The notes below the pieces were generated by a model that saw only the letters and a list, made by a program, of their open reading frames with translations, had not been told where the DNA came from and did not search any database. From Microbacterium sp. 11MF (GTDB taxonomy: Bacteria > Actinomycetota > Actinomycetes > Actinomycetales > Microbacteriaceae): a DNA stretch of 64,000 nucleotides. The stretch is from positions 1,130,467 to 1,194,466 of the forward strand of contig NZ_KB911459.1 in the NCBI RefSeq assembly GCF_000383475.1. The letters run 5' to 3'. The position numbers were made by a program, and so were the translations under genes. This document shows positions 57,338 through 64,000 of the stretch, in pieces. Numbering within the stretch: the first letter of the stretch is position 1; each line of letters begins with the position of its first letter.

Positions 57338-58686
57338 GATCGGTACCCCGACTTCCAGTCCTCCGCCTCGGCGAGGACGACCGCCTCGCCGGCGAGCACG
57401 ACGCTGCCGGCGATGACCACCGCGCGCCGGTCGGATTCCGCCGCCCACGCGCGGGCGGCCTCGGCTGCCTCGGCGAGGTCGCGGTGGACCGTGACGGGCG
57501 TCTCGGTCTGCTCGACGAGGTCGGCGACGGCATCCGGCTCCTCCGCGCGGTCGGACTCGGGGGCGGTCGCGAACACGTGCGCGACCGCGGGGGCGAGCGT
57601 CTGGACGATCCCGGCGATGTCCTTGTCGGCGAAGGCGCCGAGCACGAGACCCCAGTCGTCGAAGTCGAACGAGTCCCCCAGGGCTGCGACCAGCGAGCGG
57701 GCACCGTGCGGGTTGTGCGCACTGTCGACGAGGACGGTGGGCGCGATGCCGACGAGCTGAAGACGTCCGGGCGAGGTCACGTTGCCGAGGCCGTCGGCGA
57801 GCACGTCGGCGGCGATGGGCTGCGACGCTCCCCCGATGAGCGACTCGACGGCCGCGATCGCCAGCGCGGCGTTGTGGCCCTGGTGCGCGCCGTACAGCGG
57901 CAGGTAGAGCTCGTCGTACGTGGCCGCGAGCCCGCGGACCGTCAGCAGCTGACCGCCGACGGCGAGCTTCTGGTCGAGCAGGCCGAACTGCTCCCCCTCG
58001 ACGGCCAAGGACGCGCCCTGAGCCCGAGCCGCCGTCGTCAGCACGCTGAGCGCCGCGGTCTGCTGGGCCGCAGACACCACGGCGGCGTTCGGCTTGATGA
58101 TGCCGGACTTCACGGTGGCGATCTCGCCGATCGTGTCGCCGAGCTTGTCGGCGTGGTCGATGTCGATCGGCGCGAACACCGCGACGTCGCCGTCGGCGGT
58201 GTTCGTCGAGTCCCACGCACCGCCCATGCCCACTTCGATCACCGCGACGTCGACGGGGGCGTCGGCGAACGCGACGAAGGCGAGCACGGTGAGCAGCTCG
58301 AAGAAGGTCAGCGGAGGCTCGTCCGTGCCGTCGAGCTCTTCGTCGACGAGCGCGACGATGGGCGCGATCTCGTCCCATGCGTCCGCGATCGCGGCATCGG
58401 CGATGGGCTCGCCGTCGACCATGATCCGTTCGGTGAAGCGCTGCAGGTGCGGGCTGGTGAAGAGCCCGGTCCGAAGCCCGTGGGCCCGGACGATCGACTC
58501 GGCGATGCGGCTCGTCGAGGTCTTGCCGTTCGTGCCCGTCACGTGGATGACGCGGTAGCTCCGCTGCGGGTCGCCGAGGAGTTCCAGCGCGCGACGGGTG
58601 CGCTCGACCCGGGGTTCGACCCAGCGCTCCCCCTGCCGTTCCAGGAGTGCCGCGTAGACGGCATCCGCTCGTGTCCGGTCGCTCAT
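57334..58686 (-). CDS. folC: Folylpolyglutamate/dihydrofolate synthase
   Basis: A 450-residue ATP-dependent ligase that makes dihydrofolate and adds glutamates to folates. [20 protein letters not shown] is the P-loop, [13 protein letters not shown] the second signature, and [28 protein letters not shown] and GAFADKDI follow. The length is normal. The ATG overlaps the ileS stop by four bases. Confidence 0.96.
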   Translation of the reverse strand: MSDRTRADAVYAALLERQGERWVEPRVERTRRALELLGDPQRSYRVIHVTGTNGKTSTSRIAESIVRAHGLRTGLFTSPHLQRFTERIMVDGEPIADAAIADAWDEIAPIVALVDEELDGTDEPPLTFFELLTVLAFVAFADAPVDVAVIEVGMGGAWDSTNTADGDVAVFAPIDIDHADKLGDTIGEIATVKSGIIKPNAAVVSAAQQTAALSVLTTAARAQGASLAVEGEQFGLLDQKLAVGGQLLTVRGLAATYDELYLPLYGAHQGHNAALAIAAVESLIGGASQPIAADVLADGLGNVTSPGRLQLVGIAPTVLVDSAHNPHGARSLVAALGDSFDFDDWGLVLGAFADKDIAGIVQTLAPAVAHVFATAPESDRAEEPDAVADLVEQTETPVTVHRDLAEAAEAARAWAAESDRRAVVIAGSVVLAGEAVVLAEAEDWKSGYRS

Positions 58687-61600
58687 GAGGTCGCTCCGAT
58701 CCGGCGCACGCCGATCGTGAAGGAGCCGGCATTCGCGTAGGTGCCGGCGGGGACGGATGCCGTGTGCTCGGGGCTCGAGCGCAAGGCCTCGCCGCGGAGG
58801 GCGGTGCCGTCGGCGGTGGCGACGAGGTCGGCGACCGAGAGGGTCTCCCCCGCGACGTCGGCGACGTCGAACGCCGCCGCGACCGCCTCGGCGTCGCCGT
58901 CGTCGTCGAAGGTGAGCTGCAGCGCGATGCGGTCGCTCACCTCGAAGCCGGCGGCCTTGCGGGCGTCCTGCACGGCGCGGATGACGTCGCGCGCGAGACC
59001 CTCGGCCTCGAGCTCGGGCGTCGTCGTGGTGTCGAGCAGGACGAACCCGCCTCGCGGCAAGAGCGCGATCGCGGTGCCCTCGGCGACGCCGCCCGCCTCG
59101 AGCGTGAGGTCGTACTCCCCCGGTTCGAGCGCGATGCCGTCGACGACGACCACGCCGTCCTCCTCGGTCCACAGGCCCGCCTTGGCGCCCTTGATGACGT
59201 GCTGGACCTGCTTGCCGAGGCGCGGACCCGCCGCACGCGCGTTGACGGCGAGGCGCTGGCTGATGCCGTACTGCTCGGCCAGGCCGTCGGTGAGCTCGAC
59301 GACCTGAACGGCCTTGACGTTGAGCTCGTCGCGCACGATGTCCTCGAACTGCGCGAGCGCGTCAGCACCGCCCACCGCAACCGTGAGGTTCGCGAGCGGC
59401 AGACGCACGCGCTTGCCCTCCTTCTTGCGCAGCGCGTTCGCGACGGACGAGACCTCGCGGACGGTGTCCATCGCTTCGCGGATGTCGGATGCCGGGGCGA
59501 ACTCGTCAGCGTCCGGCCAGTCCTCGAGGTGGACGCTCCGCCCCCCGGTGAGACCCTGCCAGATGCGTTCGGAGACGAGCGGGATGAGCGGAGCCGCGAC
59601 GCGGGTGAGCGTCTCGAGCACCGTGTAGAGCGTGTCGAACGCCTCCGTCGTGGTCGGGTCGGCGGCATCCACCCCCACCCAGAACCGGTCGCGCGAGCGA
59701 CGGATGTACCAGTTGGTCAGCGCCTCGGTGAACTCGCGGAGCTTCGCCGCCGCCATCGTCGAGTCGAGGGCCTCGAGGTCTGCGGCGACGTCGCGGACCA
59801 GGTCGCCCGTGAGCGCCAGGATGTGGCGGTCGAGGACGTTCGTGGAGTCCGTCCGTCGCGTCGCCTCGTAGCCGGCACCGTCTTGGCCGCCGGCCGCGTT
59901 CGCGTACGTCGAGAAGAAGTACCACGCGTTCCACAGCGGCAGCAGGAACTCGCGGACGCCCGAACGGATGCCCTCCTCGGTGACGACGAGGTTGCCGCCG
60001 CGCAGGACCGACGAGCTCATGAGGAACCAGCGCATCGCGTCGGAGCCGTCGCGGTCGAAGACCTCACTGACGTCCGGGTAGTTGCGCAGCGACTTCGACA
60101 TCTTCTGACCGTCGCTGCCGAGCACGATGCCGTGGCAGGCGACGCCCGAGAACGCCGGGCGGTCGAAGAGCGCGCCCGACAGGACGTGCATGACGTAGAA
60201 CCAGCCGCGGGTCTGCCCGATGTACTCGACGATGAAGTCGGCGGGGGCGTGCTCGTCGAACCACTCGCGGTTCTCGAACGGGTAGTGCACCTGCGCGTAC
60301 GGCATCGAGCCGGAGTCGAACCACACGTCGAAGACGTCCTCGATGCGGCGCATCGTCGACTGCCCGGTCGGGTCGTCGGGGTTCGGACGGGTCAGGTCAT
60401 CGATGAACGGCCGGTGCAGGTCGACCTCGCCCGCCTCGTTCACGGGCAGCCGGCCGAAGTCGCGCTCGAGGTCCGCGAGCGAGCCGTAGACGTCGACGCG
60501 GGGGTACTCGGGGTCGTCGCTCTTCCACACCGGGATCGGCGAACCCCAGAACCGGTTGCGGCTGATCGACCAGTCGCGGGCGCCCTCGAGCCACTTGCCG
60601 AACTGGCCGTGCTTGACGTTCTCGGGCGCCCACGTGATCTGCTCGTTGAGCTCGACGAGGCGGTCCTTGATCGAGGTGACCCGGACGAACCAGCTCGAGA
60701 CGGCCTTGTAGATGAGGGGGTTCCGGCAGCGCCAGCAGTGCGGGTACGAGTGCTCGTACGACGCCTCGCGCAGGAGCCGGCCCTCGGCCTTCAGCAGGCG
60801 GATGAGCGGACGGTTGGCGTCCATCCACAGCTCGCCGGCGACGTCGGTCACCTGCGGCAGGAAGCGTCCGCCGTCGTCGAGGCTCATGATGAGCGGGATG
60901 CCGGCGGCCCCCGTCACGCGCTGGTCGTCCTCACCGTAGGCCGGGGCCTGGTGGACGATGCCCGTGCCGTCGGTCGTGGTGACGTAGTCGTCGACGAGGA
61001 TGCGCCAGGCGTGCTGGGTGCCCCAGGTCTCCTCGTCGGCGTAGTAGTCGAAGAGCCGGTCGTACGCGACGTCGGCGAGGTCCGCACCGCGGACGGTCTG
61101 GTCGACCGCCTCGCGGGCCTCGTCGGCCGAGGCGTAGCCGAGGTCCTTCGCGTAGTTCGCGAGCAGGTCGGAGGCCAGCAGGTAGCGGTGCGACTGACCC
61201 TCGAGGGCGTCCTCGTGGACGTCGGCGGCTCCGGCAGGACCGCCCGGCAGGACGACGTACTCGATGTCGGGGCCGACGGCGAGCGCGAGGTTGGTCGGGA
61301 GGGTCCACGGGGTCGTCGTCCAGGCGAGGGCGCGGACCGCCGTGAGTCCCAGAGCCTCGGCCTTGGCGCCGACGAGCGGGAAGGTCACCGTCACGGACGG
61401 GTCCTGACGCATCTTGTAGACGTCGTCGTCCATGCGCAGCTCGTGGTTCGAGAGCGGGGTCTCGTCGCGCCAGCAGTACGGCAGCACGCGGTGGCCCTCG
61501 TAGGCGAGGTCCTTGTCGTACAGCTCCTTGAAGGCCCAGAGGACGGATTCCATGTACCCGGTGTCGAGCGTCTTGTAGCCGCGCTCGAAGTCGACCCACC

Positions 61601-62060
61601 GCGCCTGGCGGGTGACGTAGTTCTCCCACTCCTGCGTGTACTCGAGGACGGATGAGCGCGCCTTCGCGTTGAAGGCGGCGATCCCCATCTCCTCGATCTC
61701 GCTCTTCTCGGTGATCCCGAGCTGCTTCATCGCCTCGAGTTCGGCGGGCAGCCCGTGCGTGTCCCAGCCGAAGACGCGGTCGACCTTCTTGCCTCGCATC
61801 GTCTGGAAGCGCGGGAAGAGGTCCTTCGCGTAACCGGTGAGGAGGTGGCCGTAGTGCGGCAGGCCGTTGGCGAACGGCGGGCCGTCGTAGAACACCCACT
61901 CGTCGGCGCCGTCGCGCTGCGCGATCGACGCTCGGAACGTGTCGTCCTGCTCCCAGAACGCGAGGACGTCGCGCTCGAGGTCGGGGAACCGCGGGCTCGG
62001 GACGACGGCCGCGGGGGCGTCGGCGGCGGGGCCGAAGGCGGAAGGTCGGGGGTAGGTCAT
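58683..62060 (-). CDS. ileS: Isoleucyl-tRNA synthetase
   Basis: An 1125-residue class I synthetase with an editing domain. HIGH is HYGH in [19 protein letters not shown], the class signature is [11 protein letters not shown], and KMSKS is in [15 protein letters not shown]. Cys residues in [12 protein letters not shown] lie in the CP/editing region. The C-terminal part is of the long (eukaryote-like) type common in Actinobacteria. The gene is controlled by a T-box in its leader, and GGAG lies seven bases before the ATG. Confidence 0.97.
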   Translation of the reverse strand: MTYPRPSAFGPAADAPAAVVPSPRFPDLERDVLAFWEQDDTFRASIAQRDGADEWVFYDGPPFANGLPHYGHLLTGYAKDLFPRFQTMRGKKVDRVFGWDTHGLPAELEAMKQLGITEKSEIEEMGIAAFNAKARSSVLEYTQEWENYVTRQARWVDFERGYKTLDTGYMESVLWAFKELYDKDLAYEGHRVLPYCWRDETPLSNHELRMDDDVYKMRQDPSVTVTFPLVGAKAEALGLTAVRALAWTTTPWTLPTNLALAVGPDIEYVVLPGGPAGAADVHEDALEGQSHRYLLASDLLANYAKDLGYASADEAREAVDQTVRGADLADVAYDRLFDYYADEETWGTQHAWRILVDDYVTTTDGTGIVHQAPAYGEDDQRVTGAAGIPLIMSLDDGGRFLPQVTDVAGELWMDANRPLIRLLKAEGRLLREASYEHSYPHCWRCRNPLIYKAVSSWFVRVTSIKDRLVELNEQITWAPENVKHGQFGKWLEGARDWSISRNRFWGSPIPVWKSDDPEYPRVDVYGSLADLERDFGRLPVNEAGEVDLHRPFIDDLTRPNPDDPTGQSTMRRIEDVFDVWFDSGSMPYAQVHYPFENREWFDEHAPADFIVEYIGQTRGWFYVMHVLSGALFDRPAFSGVACHGIVLGSDGQKMSKSLRNYPDVSEVFDRDGSDAMRWFLMSSSVLRGGNLVVTEEGIRSGVREFLLPLWNAWYFFSTYANAAGGQDGAGYEATRRTDSTNVLDRHILALTGDLVRDVAADLEALDSTMAAAKLREFTEALTNWYIRRSRDRFWVGVDAADPTTTEAFDTLYTVLETLTRVAAPLIPLVSERIWQGLTGGRSVHLEDWPDADEFAPASDIREAMDTVREVSSVANALRKKEGKRVRLPLANLTVAVGGADALAQFEDIVRDELNVKAVQVVELTDGLAEQYGISQRLAVNARAAGPRLGKQVQHVIKGAKAGLWTEEDGVVVVDGIALEPGEYDLTLEAGGVAEGTAIALLPRGGFVLLDTTTTPELEAEGLARDVIRAVQDARKAAGFEVSDRIALQLTFDDDGDAEAVAAAFDVADVAGETLSVADLVATADGTALRGEALRSSPEHTASVPAGTYANAGSFTIGVRRIGATS

Positions 62061-62248
62061 GTCGCTCCTGCAGGTCTGGTCCTGCGAGGACGATCCGAGG
62101 ACCGCGGTACCACCCCGCTTGGTGCGACCCGGATCCGGGTGCACCCACTCACCTGCGGCGATGACGGGCCTGCCCCGCTCGGTTCTACTGGGCGGCGGAC
62201 CGCTGTTCTTCCGAGAGCTCCCCGGTGATGGCCGGATCGGTGCTGATG
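62061..62248 (-). promoter_or_regulatory. ileS T-box leader (ultrashort Stem I)
   Basis: On the minus strand the leader carries the T-box sequence AAGCGGGGTGGTACCGCGG (62120-62102). Upstream, a short Stem I has GGCCATCACCGG with the specifier ATC (Ile) at 62229-62227, followed by GGAAGAAC. This is the layout of the ultrashort-Stem-I ileS T-boxes known from Actinobacteria, which act on translation initiation: uncharged tRNA-Ile frees the ribosome binding site. A ggtcc/ggacc hairpin near GGAG before the ATG may be the sequestering stem. Confidence 0.93.
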
Positions 62249-62254
62249 CAGACA

Positions 62255-62283
62255 ATCATACCGTCGGCATAGCCTGGCGTCAT
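62255..62283 (-). promoter_or_regulatory. Promoter of ileS
   Basis: TATGAT (-10, 62260-62255) and ATGACG (-35, 62283-62278) are 17 bases apart. The -35 overlaps the start codon of the divergent gene. Confidence 0.6.
62270..62275 (+). promoter_or_regulatory. -10 box, leaderless pentapeptide-like gene
   Basis: TAGCCT ends six bases before the ATG at 62282 and lies inside the spacer of the ileS promoter. Confidence 0.45.
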
Positions 62284-62944
62284 GGCCCGCTCCCGCATCC
62301 GTCCCGAGCCTCCCCGCATCCCGGATCCGGATCTCCCCCGGGAGTTCTCGTCCGCGACGCTCCACCGGTCGGGCGAGACGTCCGAGGCGCGCATCGACCT
62401 CGACCCCGGGACGACGGATGCCGCGCACACCCGCATCAGCGAGAGTCTCGTGGCCGCGGCATCCGTTCAGACGCTCGATCTGACCGGAGCGATCCTCACC
62501 GACGTCGTCCTCGACGCCGTGTCGACGGCCGAGCTGATCGCCCGGGAGGGGACGTGGCGGACGGTCGTCGTCCGCGGCGGGCGGATCGGGACCCTCGACC
62601 TGTCCCGCGCGCGCTGCGACGGTCTCGTTTTGGACGGCGTGCGGATCGACTACCTGACGGCGGGCGGTGCGACGCTCCGAGACGTCGAGGTGACCGGATG
62701 CCGCATCGGCACCCTCGATCTCCCCGGCGCCCGCGTGGCGCGGATGCGGTTCGCGGAGACGTCGGTGGACGAGATGGACGTCAGGGAGTGGCAGGCGGGC
62801 GACGTCGACCTGCGCGGCGCGGACGTGCTCTCCTTCACGGACGTCCGGATGCTTCGGGGCGTCACCCTGACCGCCGATCAGGCGACCTCGCATGCGCTCG
62901 CGCTCGCGGCGTCCCTCGGCATCGACGTGAGGACGGACGCGTGA
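62282..62944 (+). CDS. Pentapeptide-repeat-like protein
   Basis: A 220-residue protein. After a Pro-rich start (IRPEPPRIPDPDLPREFSS) most of the chain looks like irregular repeats that could form a right-handed beta helix (LDLTGAILTDVVLDAV, IGTLDLSRARCDGLVLDG, IGTLDLPGARVARMRFAE, AGDVDLRGADVLSFTDV). These resemble pentapeptide repeats (A-D/N-L-x-x). The function is unknown. The GNAT gene overlaps its stop by four bases. Confidence 0.8.
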   Translation: MARSRIRPEPPRIPDPDLPREFSSATLHRSGETSEARIDLDPGTTDAAHTRISESLVAAASVQTLDLTGAILTDVVLDAVSTAELIAREGTWRTVVVRGGRIGTLDLSRARCDGLVLDGVRIDYLTAGGATLRDVEVTGCRIGTLDLPGARVARMRFAETSVDEMDVREWQAGDVDLRGADVLSFTDVRMLRGVTLTADQATSHALALAASLGIDVRTDA

Positions 62945-63453
62945 CCCTGCGGACGGCGCGGCTCGTCCTCCGCGACATGGGCGAGGACGACCTGCCGGCA
63001 CTCCGGACGATCCTCACCGACCCGGTCGCGATGACCGCGTACGAGGGGCCTTTCGCCGAGAGCGAGTGCCGGGCGTGGCTCGAGCGCAACCTCCAGCGCT
63101 ACGCGGAGGACGGGTTCGGGCTCTGGGCCGTCGAGCTCGCCGACGCCCCGGGCGAGATGATCGGGCAGTGCGGCATCACCCGGCAGCGCATCGACGACGA
63201 CGAGGTCCTGGAGGTCGGGTACCTCTTCCGCCCGGCGCACTGGCAGCGGGGGTACGCGACCGAGGCCGCGGCGGCGTCCCGCGACTGGGCGTTCCGCGCG
63301 CTCGACGCCCCGGCCGTGTGGGCGAAGGTCCGCGACACGAACATCGCGTCGATGAACGTCGCCATCCGCCTCGGGATGACGGTCCGCCGCCGCTTCGTCA
63401 CCCGCTACCGAGGCGTCGACATGCCGCACCTCGGATTCGCCGTGGACCGCTAG
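62941..63453 (+). CDS. GNAT family acetyltransferase (RimJ/RimL type)
   Basis: A 170-residue N-acetyltransferase of the RimJ/RimL-like group. It begins TLRTARLVLRDMGEDDLPAL, has EVGYLFRPAHWQRGYATEAA with the acetyl-CoA binding loop (QRGYAT), and NIASMNVAIRLGMTVRRRF at the end. The target may be a protein N-terminus or a small amine. The GTG start overlaps the upstream stop (GTGA). Its stop shares the palindrome CTAG with the stop of the convergent OsmC gene. Confidence 0.93.
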   Translation: MTLRTARLVLRDMGEDDLPALRTILTDPVAMTAYEGPFAESECRAWLERNLQRYAEDGFGLWAVELADAPGEMIGQCGITRQRIDDDEVLEVGYLFRPAHWQRGYATEAAAASRDWAFRALDAPAVWAKVRDTNIASMNVAIRLGMTVRRRFVTRYRGVDMPHLGFAVDR

Positions 63454-63863
63454 GAGGCCCAGTCCTCCGCACGGATGCCGACGGTCGCCGCCCCCTGCAG
63501 CAGGCGCGAGATCGGGCAGCGGTCGTGCGCGGCCGCGACGAGTTCGTCCGTCTCGCCGAGCGTGCGCCCCTCCGCGGAGACGAACGCCGTGACGTGGAAC
63601 TCGTACCCGCCGCGCTCCGGGGAGTCGTGGAGCTCGACCTCGACGCGCACCCGCGTGCGCTGGGCGCCCTTCACGATCGCCTGCAGTGTGGCGTCGAGGC
63701 AGGTGGCCCAGGCGAGGGCGAGCAACTGCTCGGGATTGCTCCGCGACAGGTCCGCGTCGGGGCTCAGCGGGTTCGACACCGCGACCTCCAGGCCGCCCGT
63801 GACCCGGCTGACACCGGTCCCGCCGTCGTCGTTGATCGCCTCGGTCCGGTACCTGGTGCTCAT
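63450..63863 (-). CDS. OsmC/Ohr family peroxiredoxin
   Basis: A 137-residue OsmC-fold protein, likely an organic hydroperoxide reductase. The two redox cysteines are in WATCLDATL and DRCPISRLLQGA. NPLSPDADLSRSNPEQLLAL is the usual N-terminal conserved part. TATAGT ends six bases before the ATG, so it is probably leaderless. A further in-frame ATG at 63887 would lie upstream of that box and is not used. Confidence 0.93.
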   Translation of the reverse strand: MSTRYRTEAINDDGGTGVSRVTGGLEVAVSNPLSPDADLSRSNPEQLLALAWATCLDATLQAIVKGAQRTRVRVEVELHDSPERGGYEFHVTAFVSAEGRTLGETDELVAAAHDRCPISRLLQGAATVGIRAEDWAS

Positions 63864-63869
63864 GGCAGA

Positions 63870-63877
63870 ACTATAGT
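63870..63877. promoter_or_regulatory. Palindromic -10 box (both strands)
   Basis: ACTATAGT reads TATAGT on either strand. Leftward it ends six bases before the OsmC ATG; rightward it is 34 bases before the GTG of the ABC gene. Confidence 0.6.
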
Positions 63878-63892
63878 TGGACGGCATCCAAC
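63876..63892. promoter_or_regulatory. Inverted repeat, possible operator
   Basis: GTTGGA-CGGCA-TCCAAC is a 6-bp inverted repeat with a 5-base centre. It covers the predicted rightward start site and lies between the -10 and -35 positions of the leftward promoter, a suitable place for a regulator. Confidence 0.5.
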
Positions 63893-63911
63893 AACGTCTT
63901 GAGGTCCTTTC

Positions 63912-64000
63912 GTGCTGTCCCCGTCCCCCGTCGAGCTCGCTCGTGCGGGCGTAGCGTACCCCGGCGGCGTGCAGGGTCTCGCCGACGTGGACCTGACCGT
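63912..64000 (+). CDS. ABC transporter ATP-binding protein, N-terminal fragment
   Basis: Only the first 29 codons lie in the window. The sequence SPSPVELARAGVAYPGGVQG followed by LADVDLT matches the start of ABC ATPases (the aromatic A-loop Tyr in AYPGG), before Walker A. The substrate cannot be inferred. The GTG at 63912 has GAGG seven bases upstream. Confidence 0.7.
   Translation, partial: MLSPSPVELARAGVAYPGGVQGLADVDLT

Overview
The window is a contiguous piece of a high-GC (about 70 %) actinobacterial chromosome. Gene content, gene order and the style of the proteins point to Microbacteriaceae, most likely a Microbacterium species. The order lepA-DUF1990-hemW-hrcA-dnaJ-rsmE-HIT-phoH-ybeY-corC-era and the order ileS-folC-DUF4233-ndk / rne-rplU-rpmA-obgE-proB-proA-nadD-rsfS are typical of the core chromosome of this group. 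No insertion sequence, prophage, integrase or CRISPR array is visible. Almost every base is coding; only one gap (between rne and a VKOR gene) approaches 300 bases.

Layout: 1-2 kb holds the end of a peptide deformylase gene and small accessory genes. 2-10.9 kb holds tRNA-Asn, an orphan ABC ATPase, dnaG-dgt-dusB, a glutathione peroxidase, a DsbA-like oxidoreductase, a P-loop kinase-like gene and uppS-recO. 10.9-15.1 kb holds a TRIC-type channel, leuA with a leader-peptide attenuator, a lipoprotein and a quinone-reductase-like gene. 15.2-26 kb is one long leftward block for ribosome and RNA maturation and heat shock (era to lepA), with a CIRCE operator before hrcA-dnaJ. 26.2-31.8 kb is an island with a very large secreted nuclease/5'-nucleotidase and an alpha/beta hydrolase. 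31.9-40.4 kb holds rpsT, holA, comEC, comEA, leuS and pabB. 40.4-45.7 kb holds a rightward group (DedA, APP1 phosphatase, SRAP peptidase, a putative glycosylase, small proteins) and a convergent LtrA gene. 45.8-56.9 kb holds tRNA-Ala, rsfS, nadD, proA, proB, obgE, rpmA, rplU, rne and VKOR. 56.5-64 kb holds ndk, DUF4233, folC and ileS under a T-box, then a pentapeptide-like protein, a GNAT enzyme, an OsmC protein and the first codons of another ABC ATPase.

Regulation readable from the sequence: about twenty genes have a -10-like hexamer (often TAGGCT, TAGACT or TAATCT) ending 6 or 7 bases before the start codon, so their mRNAs are probably leaderless. leuA is preceded by a 16-residue leader peptide with three consecutive Leu codons, itself placed at a leaderless start, followed by mutually exclusive stems. 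ileS has an ultrashort-Stem-I T-box. hrcA-dnaJ has a CIRCE inverted repeat. The osmC/ABC divergent region has a palindromic -10 next to a 6-bp inverted repeat.

The most unusual global signal is the octamer GGATGCCG/CGGCATCC. By eye it occurs about 85-90 times here on both strands, against roughly five expected from base composition. It sits mostly inside genes and draws in codons that this genome otherwise avoids (GAT, GCA). Its density resembles that of DNA uptake sequences, and the window also carries comEA and comEC. No function can be shown from sequence alone.
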